Below, in pieces: positions 1 to 8,228 of a DNA stretch of 64,000 nt. The notes beneath the pieces are model-generated. The model made no database searches and was not told the DNA's origin. It was given only the letters and a program-made list of their open reading frames with translations. The position numbers and the translations under genes were made by a program. The DNA comes from Polyangiaceae bacterium (GTDB lineage: Bacteria > Myxococcota_A > Polyangia > Polyangiales > Polyangiaceae): assembly GCA_016715885.1 (NCBI GenBank), contig JADJXL010000026.1, positions 205,603 through 269,602 of the forward strand, written 5' to 3'. Positions within the stretch are counted from its first letter, which is position 1, and each line of letters starts with the position of its first letter.

Positions 1-102
1 GAAGAACGCCAGCGGGAATTGGTGCGAAAACGCCTTTTCTCGACGAGTGAGCTGCTCCATGCCGAAGGGCTTCGTCCCGAAGGATCGGCAAGTGATGAAT
101 AA
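1..102 (+). CDS. C-terminal end of an upstream protein, probably an AAA-family ATPase (partial)
   Basis: The window opens inside a reading frame that ends with TAA at 100-102. About 33 residues are visible, with a tail containing STSELLHAEGLRPEG. That tail resembles the C-terminus of the AAA ATPases that are commonly encoded just before DUF4276 genes; this is recalled family knowledge, not a search result. The next gene starts at ATG 95 inside this frame, so the two overlap by 8 bases and are probably translationally coupled. Function is inferred mostly from the partner gene. The ATPase core lies outside the window and cannot be checked here. Confidence 0.5.
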   Translation, partial: EERQRELVRKRLFSTSELLHAEGLRPEGSASDE

Positions 103-771
103 AGGGTTCATCATTGTCGAGGGACATGGCGAAATCGAGGCTGCTCGGATATTGGTCGATCGACTTTGGCGCGATTTGGGTCTCCCAACATTGCACTGGG
201 AGAGACCGAAACGCGCATTCGATTCCTTGCACAAGCGAACCAGCATCGAACGCATGTGCGAACTTTTACGCAGCGAAAAGAAATGTTCGGCCGCGCTGAT
301 ACTCAGAGATGCGGATGACGCGGACGATTGCCCCGCGACGAATGGCCCCTTGACCTCGAGCTGGATTGCCTCGTTGCATTTGCCGTTTCCCACCGCAGTG
401 GTGCTCGCACGACGCGAATTCGAAGCGTGGTTCCTGCCGTGCGTGAAGAACATGGCTGGTAAGCGAATTCGAGATGGCTTGCAACTCAATCCGACGTGCA
501 CTGGGAGGGCGACGCCGAAGAGGTTCGTAATGCCAAAGGGTGGCTCACGGACAACTTGTATCCAAAGAACAAAGCGTACAAGGAATCTTTGGATCAGGTT
601 GCGCTGACTCGAATGGTCGATTTTTCGAGGCTTCGCTCTGGTAACGTTCGGTCCTTCGGAACGCTCGAGCGCGCATTGAAGTTCCTCGGCTCGACGAGCA
701 GTCCCGGCGTCTACCCGCCGGTTTCATTGGCACAAACCCAATCGATGAGCGCTCCGACGCGGAAAAAGTAG
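95..771 (+). pseudogene. DUF4276 family protein, single frameshift
   Basis: Translation from ATG 95 begins MNKGFIIVEGHGEIEAARIL. This is the TOPRIM-like opening (IIVEGHGE) typical of DUF4276 proteins, which usually partner an AAA ATPase in loci suspected of anti-phage or DNA-repair roles. A second motif, RREFEAWFLP, is near residue 110. The frame breaks near base 493: the family-like continuation (HWEGDAEEVRNAKGWLT, then LDQVALTRMVDFSRLR) is one frame over and ends at TAG 769-771. Restoring one G at the CCG of 491-493 would give an unbroken LNPDVHWEGD. The intact product would be about 225 residues, normal for the family. The gene is either recently inactivated or carries a one-base sequencing error. 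It converges on hisG with a 3-base gap. The identity is fairly secure; whether it is a real pseudogene is not. Confidence 0.7.
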
Positions 772-774
772 CAC

Positions 775-1404
775 TCACGCGCCAACCGCCTTGCCAATCG
801 CCTCACAAAGCGGCCGGATCTCCGCCGCTCGCAATTTGTACGCCGCACGATTCGCTATCAACATCGTGCTCACGTCGGCTACGTCCTCGATGACGTATAG
901 GTCGTTCTCTTGCAACGTTTTTCCCGTCTCGACGACATCGACGATCAAGTCCGCCAAACCCACGAGCGGCGCGAGCTCGACCGAGCCGGATACCGGGATC
1001 ACCTCCGCCTGAATCCCCTTTTTTGCAAAATGCGCTGCCGTCACGCTTGGATATTTCGTCGCGACGCGCGGCAAGTCCGGCGGGGTTTTCCCTCGAGGGC
1101 CCGCGACAGCGAGCCGACACACGCCAATCCGCAAATCGAGCGGCGTGTAGACGTCGGCTTTCTTTTCGAGCAGCGTGTCGCGACCCGCAATGCCCAAGTC
1201 CACCGCACCATATTCGACATACGTGGGCACGTCGTCGGGCTTCAGAAAAACGTACCGCATGGAACCATCGGCCGAATCCCGCACGAGACGCCGATCGTCG
1301 CATAGAAGAGGCGCAACATCGAGCCCCGCGCGCTCGAAAAGCGGCGCGAGCACCTTCAGAATGCGCCCCTTGGGCACCGCCATCGAAAGCGGCAAAACGC
1401 TCAC
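775..1404 (-). CDS. hisG: ATP phosphoribosyltransferase, short form (histidine biosynthesis, first step)
   Basis: This 209-residue protein matches HisG. It opens with MAVPKGRILKVLAPLFERAG and has the PRPP-binding loop DVVETGKTLQEN near residues 160-170, preceded by GSVELAPLVGLADLIVD. HisG joins ATP and PRPP to make phosphoribosyl-ATP in the cytoplasm, committing carbon to histidine. The length fits the short-form enzyme, which lacks the C-terminal regulatory domain and in known cases works with the HisRS-like regulatory subunit HisZ. No hisZ is visible here. The start ATG (1404-1402) overlaps the murA stop by 4 bases, so the two genes are almost certainly co-transcribed and translationally coupled. 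No attenuator or leader peptide is seen. Confidence 0.93.
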   Translation of the reverse strand: MSVLPLSMAVPKGRILKVLAPLFERAGLDVAPLLCDDRRLVRDSADGSMRYVFLKPDDVPTYVEYGAVDLGIAGRDTLLEKKADVYTPLDLRIGVCRLAVAGPRGKTPPDLPRVATKYPSVTAAHFAKKGIQAEVIPVSGSVELAPLVGLADLIVDVVETGKTLQENDLYVIEDVADVSTMLIANRAAYKLRAAEIRPLCEAIGKAVGA

Positions 1405-2672
1405 CCAGCTTGCCCCTTGATACGCACGGTGTCGGCCCCGAGCGCCGCGAGTTTCCGCTCCATGTATTCATAGCCGCGATCGAGGTGATACACGCGAAGC
1501 ACTTCGGTTTCGCCCTCGGTCGCGAGCATTCCTGCAATCACGAGCGACGCGCTGGCGCGCAAATCCGTCGCCATCACCTTCGCTCCAGACAATGGATTGC
1601 CCCCAATCACGTGCGCCGTGTGTCCATCGATGTCGATCGTTGCCCCCATGCGCCGCAATTCGGGCACGTGCATGAATCGATTCTCGAAAATGGTCTCGAC
1701 GATGCGCGACGTTCCCTTGGCCAAACACATGAGGACCATGAACTGCGCTTGCATGTCCGTGGGAAACCCAGGATGCGGCGCCGTGAGCACGTCCACCGCC
1801 TTGAGCGGTTTGTCCGGGTCACGCTTGATGCGCACCGAGTCGCCTTCACGCCCCACCTCGACGCCTGTCGCACGAAGTTTGGCGACCACCACTTCGAGGT
1901 CTTCGAGCGGCGCGCCTTCGAGCAGCACGTCACCGCCCGCCGCGGCTGCTGCGACCATGTACGTGCCCGCTTCGATGCGGTCCGAGATGATCGCGTGATC
2001 GAACGGGTCGAGGTCATCGCGGCCTTCGATGTGGATGACGTCGGTGCCTGCGCCATCGACGCGCGCGCCCATCTTGTTCAAGACGCGTCCGAGCTCTTCG
2101 ACCTCGGGCTCACGCGCGCAGTTGACGAGCGTGGAGCGACCTTTGGCGAGCGCGGCGGCCATCATGATGTTCTCGGTGCCGGTGACGGTGGGCATGTCGA
2201 AGACGACTTCGGCGCCCTTGAGACGCTGGCATTCGGCGTGGATGTAGCCCCCCGACAAACGGATGGTGGCGCCGAGCGCTTCGAGGCCTTTCAGGTGCTG
2301 ATCGACGGGGCGCGAGCCGATTTGGCATCCCCCGGGCAAACTCACTTTGGCGCGCCCGTAACGTGCGACGAGAGGACCGAGCACCAGGACGCTGGCGCGC
2401 ATCTGCTTGACGAGATCGTAGGGAGCTTCCGGGTTCGCTTCGCCGCCGCCGCGCACGCGTACGACGGGAGGATCGACGACGACGTGACGTCCGAGCACGC
2501 GCAGGAGCTCACCGGTCGTTTCGATGTCGCGCAGAGCGGGCACGTTGCGGAGGATGCTCTCGCCTTCGGAGAGGAGGGTGGCGCACAGGATGGGCAGCGC
2601 GGCATTCTTGGCGCCGCTGATGCGGATTTTGCCGGAGAGCGTTTTTCCGCCGCGAACTCGGATGACGTCCAT
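1401..2672 (-). CDS. murA: UDP-N-acetylglucosamine 1-carboxyvinyltransferase (peptidoglycan precursor synthesis)
   Basis: The 423-residue protein is a full-length MurA. It has the N-terminal SGAKNAALPILCATLL with Lys22/Asn23 positioned as in the family. The catalytic cysteine sits in LPGGCQIGSRPVDQHL, so the fosfomycin-sensitive Cys form is predicted rather than the Asp-resistant form. The conserved GFPTDMQAQFM and ENRFMHVPELRRMGA segments are also present. MurA transfers enolpyruvate from PEP to UDP-GlcNAc, the first committed step of peptidoglycan synthesis in the cytoplasm. It is the first gene of a murA-hisG pair with a 4-base ATGA overlap. It is divergent from the outer-membrane protein gene at 2882, leaving about 210 bases for both promoters. 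Confidence 0.96.
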   Translation of the reverse strand: MDVIRVRGGKTLSGKIRISGAKNAALPILCATLLSEGESILRNVPALRDIETTGELLRVLGRHVVVDPPVVRVRGGGEANPEAPYDLVKQMRASVLVLGPLVARYGRAKVSLPGGCQIGSRPVDQHLKGLEALGATIRLSGGYIHAECQRLKGAEVVFDMPTVTGTENIMMAAALAKGRSTLVNCAREPEVEELGRVLNKMGARVDGAGTDVIHIEGRDDLDPFDHAIISDRIEAGTYMVAAAAAGGDVLLEGAPLEDLEVVVAKLRATGVEVGREGDSVRIKRDPDKPLKAVDVLTAPHPGFPTDMQAQFMVLMCLAKGTSRIVETIFENRFMHVPELRRMGATIDIDGHTAHVIGGNPLSGAKVMATDLRASASLVIAGMLATEGETEVLRVYHLDRGYEYMERKLAALGADTVRIKGQAG

Positions 2673-2881
2673 GGCGCATCTCTTCGCACGGTTTCTGCGG
2701 AAAGGCGAACGTTTGGCGGAAGGAGCTTGGGAAAAGCGCGATCCATGTGCACGACGCGTTCTCGGCGTCCACGTCGAAAAACGGCCACGGGGTTCTTCCC
2801 GGTACAGCTTTTTCGGTATACAACATGCGTCTTCGTTCTTTTGCCTCGTGGTTTCACCGGTACTAACCTTCGCTGCTTACC

Positions 2882-4093
2882 ATGCGTCAATTGCCTTCTT
2901 TCTTGCGAGTTTTGCTCGCAACTTCTGCGTTTGTCGTAGCGAACCCAGCGCGCGCCGTACCTCCGGAACCCGTCCCGTCGCTCGATCTGCGCGGCTTTCG
3001 CCCATCGACGGATCCTGCGGGAGGGCTGTTCATCGAGCCGGTTTCGACGCCCGCACACGGCGACGCCAACGTGGGTTTGTCACTGTCGTACGCGTACCTG
3101 CCCGTGCAGCTCGGCGAAATCTACACGGGTGAGAGGTTTCGCGTGATCACGCATCAGCTCACGGGTGATCTCGTGGGCAGCATCGGAGCTTTCGGGCGTT
3201 TGTCGCTGGGCGCCGACTTGCCGTTCATCATCGCGCAGACGGGCGATACGCCGACCGATCGCTCGGCGTACGCGCTTGGACCGACGAACATTCCGGAGCG
3301 CGCGTTCGGCGACGTCGCGTTCACGGCCAAGTTGGTCTTGGTCAAACCGACGGCGGGCAAGATGGGGGGGTTTGCCCTGGCGCTACACGATCGATTCACG
3401 GTGCCGACGGGCGATCGCGGGTCGTTTCTTGGCGAAGGTCACATCACCAACACGGCCAGGTTGTTGGCGGAGCTGCGTTTTTTGGTGCTCGGCGTGCACT
3501 TGGCTGGAGGCGTGAAGCTACGTGCAGAGTCGGAGCGCTTTGCTTGCGCGAACGTTCCGTTGGATCCCGAGGACGAGTGTCCGCAGCGTTTTGGTCACGA
3601 GCTTCCCTATTCGTTTGGTTTGTCTTTCCGACCTCAGGCGTTGGGCATCGATCCTCGCGGGCGCTGGACATTTTTGCTGGAAGGTCAGGGGCATTTCCCG
3701 CTTTATCCGATAGGACCCATTGGCACCGACCCTCAAATCAGGGCGCTCGAAATCGGCGCCGGAGCGCGTCTTGCGCTTGGAGATATGTATGTGACGGGAG
3801 GCATTTCGGGCGGCGTTTTTGGCGTTGGCTCGGGGCAGATGCGCGCGATGCTCACGCTTGGGTATGCCCCGCGCGTGCGGGACGAAGATGGTGATGGAGT
3901 GCCGGACGAAGATGATCAATGCCGTGAATTGCCCGAGGACAAGGACGGTTTTGAAGATCAGGATGGTTGTCCGGACGGGGACAACGACAATGACGGCGTG
4001 CCGGATGGCGAGGATCAGTGTCCGAAGCAGAAAGAGGATGAAGACGGGATTGACGACGACGACGGGTGCCCGGAGCGAGCGTGGGGGACGTGA
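2882..4093 (+). CDS. Outer-membrane beta-barrel-like protein with C-terminal TSP3 (calcium-binding) repeats
   Basis: The 403-residue protein starts with a Sec signal peptide (MRQLPSFLRVLLATSAFVVA, then NPARA). A long stretch of alternating-hydrophobicity beta segments rich in Gly and aromatic residues follows, as in outer-membrane barrels. From about residue 335 there are Asp-rich thrombospondin type-3 motifs: DEDGDGVPDEDDQC, DGFEDQDGCPDGDNDNDG and DEDGIDDDDGCPE. In related myxobacterial proteins such repeats normally link the barrel to an OmpA peptidoglycan-binding domain. Here the protein stops eight residues after the last CPE motif, with no OmpA domain. Either this is a naturally short version or the 3' end was lost. 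Role inferred: calcium-stabilised envelope structural protein. Confidence 0.7.
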   Translation: MRQLPSFLRVLLATSAFVVANPARAVPPEPVPSLDLRGFRPSTDPAGGLFIEPVSTPAHGDANVGLSLSYAYLPVQLGEIYTGERFRVITHQLTGDLVGSIGAFGRLSLGADLPFIIAQTGDTPTDRSAYALGPTNIPERAFGDVAFTAKLVLVKPTAGKMGGFALALHDRFTVPTGDRGSFLGEGHITNTARLLAELRFLVLGVHLAGGVKLRAESERFACANVPLDPEDECPQRFGHELPYSFGLSFRPQALGIDPRGRWTFLLEGQGHFPLYPIGPIGTDPQIRALEIGAGARLALGDMYVTGGISGGVFGVGSGQMRAMLTLGYAPRVRDEDGDGVPDEDDQCRELPEDKDGFEDQDGCPDGDNDNDGVPDGEDQCPKQKEDEDGIDDDDGCPERAWGT

Positions 4094-4175
4094 ATGCGCT
4101 CCCCGCAATCAAGAAGCTGCCCGCCTCCCGATTGCTGGTTGAATCGCTGCGTTGGTATTCGACCTCCACAACATG

Positions 4176-4721
4176 TCACTGCGTGATGCGGATACTCCCA
4201 AACCACGATGTCCACCAATGAGGCAGGGCCGGATCACGCACTGTGGCAACGGTCTTGGCGTGCGCAGGGGCAAGGGCGTCGCGTTCGACGAGCACCCGTA
4301 GAAATGCGTGCAATCCCATGATTCGTCCCACTTCACCCGGCAATTGTCGATAGAGCTTCGCATTGCCATGCACGGCCTTGTTGTCTTCGGTCACAAAAAT
4401 CAAATCCAATCGATGCGATGCAACAGATATCGATGCCGCCTCACCATTGCCGACCGATGCTTTCAAAAGGGTGCGTATGGCATCTTCGTTAGTATTGGCG
4501 ATAATTTCGATTACTTCGATCGCGCTTGCTCTCAATACTCGATCCGCCTCCTTCATCCAATTCGTCAGGGGATCAATATGCCTTCTTGGTTGCGTCAACT
4601 CGTCGAGCACGTCGTCGACGATCGCCATCGGAACCTGCGTGGCAGCCGACGCCAAGTCATCAAGACAACTGGCTCGCTGAAATGGAATAACCACATCGGA
4701 ATCAAGGAGGTATCGAAACAT
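4176..4721 (-). CDS. PIN-like domain protein, likely effector partner of the ImmA/IrrE gene
   Basis: From ATG 4721 the product is 181 residues and begins MFRYLLDSDVVIPFQRAS. That resembles the first strand of PIN ribonucleases, with acidic residues Asp7/Asp9. Further acidic positions lie in VDDVLDELTQ and in FVTEDNKAVHG, so a metal-binding acidic cluster is plausible. The start was chosen because ATG 4721 lies two bases after the stop of the upstream XRE-ImmA/IrrE gene, indicating tight coupling. The longer in-frame start at 4757 would run into that gene. PIN proteins encoded beside ImmA/IrrE-type regulators are known as toxin-antitoxin-like pairs. RNase activity here is inference only; the similarity to PIN is moderate. 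Confidence 0.6.
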   Translation of the reverse strand: MFRYLLDSDVVIPFQRASCLDDLASAATQVPMAIVDDVLDELTQPRRHIDPLTNWMKEADRVLRASAIEVIEIIANTNEDAIRTLLKASVGNGEAASISVASHRLDLIFVTEDNKAVHGNAKLYRQLPGEVGRIMGLHAFLRVLVERDALAPAHAKTVATVRDPALPHWWTSWFGSIRITQ

Positions 4722-4723
4722 AC

Positions 4724-5875
4724 TCACACGTCGCAATTGATAGGCAATTCGTCCCAAACAGTTAGATTTAATAGTTCGCGTGCGCGTCGGACAGAGATCA
4801 AGCCCTGACGAAGAGCTTCGATGACACGTCGCGTGAGCAAGTCATGTACCCTTGGCATGGTCGATGGGCAGACCGTGCCTTTTGCAGCAGCTCGCCGTCG
4901 TGCTTCATCGATTAAAGCCTCTCGCTGAAAGTGCACGATGTACTCACGGTTTACTAAATGATTCACCGCAATTTCGATGGGGGTATCGAATTCGCGCCAG
5001 ACGCGGTCGACCATATCGAGGGAACGTGACAGCGTCATTTCATAGCTCGGACGGCCCAAAACTCTTCGTAATCCTTCTGCCGGCATGAGCAGCTCGGCAG
5101 CAAACGCACGCGCACGCTGTTCAGCATGCAACATGCCTTTGCTTTCGTCATCGTATTCATCGACGATGAGATTGATTTTTTCATTCGATGAGTCGAACAA
5201 AATATGACCAAGCTCATGCGCAAGGTCGACGCGATCGGTTGTCGCATTCAACCGTCGCTTGCTCGCTGCATTGAGAATTGTTGCGGCCGCGCCCGTTTTG
5301 CTTTCTTTCAATGACAACGCATCGATCCGCCCGCTAGCGAGCTTTTCTATGCGCACAAGGATATGAAATTGCTCCTCCAGCAGCTCGATCATATCCCCTA
5401 TGGCATCAGCCTCGTTTATGGCATCAGCCTCGTTGCTCAGCTCGCGACGCACCGTTTGGGCGAGACGATACCCGTCCTTCGATGCCTCTGGCGTCGGTTC
5501 CTCAGGTACAAAGCGTTCGCGAAGGCTGGCGCGCTTGCCAAGAATCGCGTTGACCTCAACGAGGGAGAGCGCCCGCTCGAACGCATTCATGATTTTCGGT
5601 TGGTCCTCGGTGTCGCGAAAATCTGCAAAGACCCCTTGGCGAAAGAACATCGTGAGGGTCGGCGTGCTCTCGATACGCCCCTGTCGCAGCGCGTGTGGAT
5701 CGATGCCCAGAATGTTGGACACTCGATCGAGCGCAGCGGCAGTGATGTGCCCACTCCCGCTTTCGAAGGCAACCAACGTCGCCAGCGGCACGCGAGCCTG
5801 CTCCGCAACCTCCTCGCACGACAGTCGTACCGCTATCCGATGCGCCTGCAAAATTTGTCCAACGAGCTCTTTCAT
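4724..5875 (-). CDS. XRE helix-turn-helix regulator fused to ImmA/IrrE-type zinc metallopeptidase
   Basis: Starting at ATG 5875 the product has 383 residues. Residues 1-65 form an XRE-type HTH (LSCEEVAEQARVPLATLVAF). The C-terminal half is a COG2856/ImmA-IrrE peptidase with zinc motif HELGH at residues 220-224 and the downstream ERA-like helix RARAFAAELLMP. Such fusions repress their own operon and are relieved by proteolysis, often controlling an adjacent toxin or mobile-element gene. The PIN-like gene follows immediately, supporting a two-gene module. An 18-base tandem duplication at about 5400-5435 duplicates EADAIN (residues 150-159 region). Longer in-frame starts up to 6427 give sequence with no family resemblance and were rejected. 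Confidence 0.85.
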   Translation of the reverse strand: MKELVGQILQAHRIAVRLSCEEVAEQARVPLATLVAFESGSGHITAAALDRVSNILGIDPHALRQGRIESTPTLTMFFRQGVFADFRDTEDQPKIMNAFERALSLVEVNAILGKRASLRERFVPEEPTPEASKDGYRLAQTVRRELSNEADAINEADAIGDMIELLEEQFHILVRIEKLASGRIDALSLKESKTGAAATILNAASKRRLNATTDRVDLAHELGHILFDSSNEKINLIVDEYDDESKGMLHAEQRARAFAAELLMPAEGLRRVLGRPSYEMTLSRSLDMVDRVWREFDTPIEIAVNHLVNREYIVHFQREALIDEARRRAAAKGTVCPSTMPRVHDLLTRRVIEALRQGLISVRRARELLNLTVWDELPINCDV

Positions 5876-6191
5876 GTTTAGACCGCACGACCTAGGCGAA
5901 GGCATCCTACCAATTGCAACGGCGAGACGCAATTGCTTCCGGATCGTCGAACGTGTTCGCCACTGAGTGCACGGTGCACCATTGTCGCGTCGGCGCTCAA
6001 TCCAAAAGTGCGTTCGTCGGCATGACACATGCGTCCGTGACAGCCCCACGGCTGTGCAATCGCGGGAGCGGCTCGTTTCCATGAACGAAACAATGCTCGT
6101 GTGGGGCATGGACACCGTGAATAGGCGAGCATGGTGACAGACGCCGTACTGCATGAAGAGTACGCAGGAATTACGGGCCGATGCAAAACCA
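5876..6191. other. Intergenic stretch without recognised gene
   Basis: About 316 bases separate the ImmA/IrrE start from the radical-SAM stop. Open frames cross it, but none has a plausible start with family resemblance. It should hold the promoter of the XRE-ImmA/IrrE-PIN operon near 5876-5950. No clear operator palindrome was seen. Confidence 0.5.
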
Positions 6192-8090
6192 TCAAGGCAC
6201 GATCGGTAACCTGACCGCTTTCTTTTTCGGCCGCGGCGCGTCTTTCTCGTGACTGACCCGCTCGGCCGCTGCCAATTCGTGCTCGACCACCGTGAGCGGA
6301 TTGTCGAACGCAGGCAATGGCAAATCCTTGTTCTTCGCGTACACCGGATGCCTACCGTGCGTGCGATACCATTCGGCCACCGTGGCATTGGCTTTGATTT
6401 TCTCGAGCACGTTGCGCCATCCGACACCCGTGTTGTAGGCGCAAAAGCTGATTTCCCCCATTTGCGTGCCGTACGGGATGATGCACATCTCCGTGCGCCG
6501 GAAATCGTAATTGAACAAATCCTGAAACCACATGCCCGCGACGAAGAGCACGCGCCATTCGTAGTTTTTCGCGTCCGCTTCGCCCGCGTGCGCTGCGCCC
6601 GTCTGGCTCATGAATTGCCGCAATAGCGTCGATATGTCGAGGCCCTTCGGGGCTTTTTCCGGCTTGTAATGCCGCAAAATGCTCGCCACGACCTGCGCCT
6701 TCGTCCACGCTCGGCTCCGCCCAGCATCGAATATCGTGCGGAAGTCCCGCAAAATTCCCTCCATGTCGAGGAAATCCAAGAGCGGAACCATTTGCTTCGT
6801 CCTCTTGTTGACGAAAAGAACCGTGCCGATGCCACAATTCGGATGACACCCGCAATTGAGCTGTCCGAAGTCCTTGTCGGGTCCGTCCATCAGATCGACG
6901 ACATCACCAAAGGGCGAAAGTGCCGAGAGCGGGAACCAATCACGCAAGGGATTCGTCACACCCGTCTGCTCGGCCACGTCGTGCGCCAAATGGCTCAACG
7001 TGTAACGCTGCTGCTCGCGCATTTCGTCGGAAATGTCTTCGTCACGCCCGGTAAAACTCACCGGCTGAAAACTGACGACCGTCACCTTGTCCGCGTTTTG
7101 AATGGCAAACTCGATGATCGGACCAATCATGTCATTGTTGATGCCATTGACCACCGTCACGACCAAGATGACGTCGATGCCGGCGGCCGCGAGCTCTTCG
7201 ATGGCCCGCAATTTCACGTCGTAAAGATTGGCAATCTTGCGATGCGCGTTCGCTTCGTTCGTGACGCCGTCGAATTGCAGGTACGCCATGCGCAAGCCTG
7301 CCTCTTTGCACTTTTTGGCAAACCCCGGCTCCTGCGCAAAGCGAAGCCCGTTCGTCGCGCATTGCACCGCAAAGTATCCCTTTTTACGGGCATACTTGAT
7401 CGCATCGATGAAATGCGGTGAAAGCGTCGGCTCCCCGCCCGAAAACTGAATCGACATCTGCCGCTTCGGCCGCACGTTCACGGCATCGTCCAAGATGCGC
7501 TGGATGTCCTCCCACGACAATTCGTGGACATATCCCACCTGATTGGCATCCATGAAGCACGGGTCGCACATCATGTTGCAACGATTCGTCAAGTCCACCG
7601 TGAGCACCGCGCCGCGCCCATAACGAATGCTGCTCGAACCATGCTGGTGCAACGCATCCGGCGTCATCGCCACGTCGCGCCCCTGAAAAAGACCCTCGAT
7701 GCGCTGAAGAAATCGCGGATCGATCGAAATCACGTCACTGACGGGACCATGCTTCGGACACGTCTTCTCCATCCGAATCTGACCGTCTTTTTCGACGATA
7801 CGCGCCTTGATTTCACCAGGTTTGTCGGAGATGAGCTTCGTCCAGTCCGCATCGCCTCGCAAAATCTCCGCCCGAGCCTCTTTGACGCACGTCGGACACA
7901 AGCTGTCGGTCTCTCGCGGCCACCCAAGCGGCGGCTTCGATCGCTCCTTGCCTCGCGGTATGGGCTTGTCACTCCATTTGGGCGCAAATGCAGCCGGCCG
8001 TGGACCAAGCTCGCTGAGCTCTCGCATGAGCGGCCACACGACATTCGCCGAAACGGTAATCAACTTCTCCAAATTCCGCACGAAAAGCAT
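6192..8090 (-). CDS. Radical SAM enzyme resembling the tetraether-lipid synthase (Tes/MJ0619-like) group
   Basis: Translation from ATG 8090 gives 632 residues. This start was chosen because an AGGAGG lies just upstream (about 8094-8099); the in-frame TTG 8102 lacks one. An N-terminal zinc-ribbon-like region has CPTC (65-68) and CPKHG (111-115). The radical-SAM cluster motif is CNMMCDPC with Cys171, Cys175 and Cys178, followed by FSGGEPTLSP for SAM binding. Later cysteines in NCGCHPNCGIG may hold auxiliary iron-sulfur clusters. The CPxC...CPxHG header before a CxxxCxxC core is characteristic of the MJ0619/Tes family, whose archaeal members join lipid tails by C-C bond formation. A bacterial role in lipid-tail coupling or another radical C-C reaction is possible, but the substrate is unknown. 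It stands alone on its strand, divergent from the HEAT gene at 8229. Confidence 0.72.
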   Translation of the reverse strand: MLFVRNLEKLITVSANVVWPLMRELSELGPRPAAFAPKWSDKPIPRGKERSKPPLGWPRETDSLCPTCVKEARAEILRGDADWTKLISDKPGEIKARIVEKDGQIRMEKTCPKHGPVSDVISIDPRFLQRIEGLFQGRDVAMTPDALHQHGSSSIRYGRGAVLTVDLTNRCNMMCDPCFMDANQVGYVHELSWEDIQRILDDAVNVRPKRQMSIQFSGGEPTLSPHFIDAIKYARKKGYFAVQCATNGLRFAQEPGFAKKCKEAGLRMAYLQFDGVTNEANAHRKIANLYDVKLRAIEELAAAGIDVILVVTVVNGINNDMIGPIIEFAIQNADKVTVVSFQPVSFTGRDEDISDEMREQQRYTLSHLAHDVAEQTGVTNPLRDWFPLSALSPFGDVVDLMDGPDKDFGQLNCGCHPNCGIGTVLFVNKRTKQMVPLLDFLDMEGILRDFRTIFDAGRSRAWTKAQVVASILRHYKPEKAPKGLDISTLLRQFMSQTGAAHAGEADAKNYEWRVLFVAGMWFQDLFNYDFRRTEMCIIPYGTQMGEISFCAYNTGVGWRNVLEKIKANATVAEWYRTHGRHPVYAKNKDLPLPAFDNPLTVVEHELAAAERVSHEKDAPRPKKKAVRLPIVP

Positions 8091-8228
8091 GTTCCTCCTC
8101 AAAAGATACGACCAAGCAGCTCACGTAACGTAGGTGATTCCAGAGGGTGTCCGCCAGGAATTTCGTCCGCCATGCACCTTCGAAACGACTCGCGTGACAG
8201 CATAGCCGACCGTCGATAATGTGGCGCA

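Noticed and set aside
1023..2939. Plus-strand open frame of about 640 codons opposite murA and hisG
   Set aside because: Antisense shadow of two securely identified genes; composition (Arg, His, Asp repeats) is artefactual.
5876..6427. N-terminal extension of the ImmA/IrrE gene
   Set aside because: The extra sequence is Cys/Arg/His-rich and unlike the family; ATG 5875 begins exactly at the HTH.
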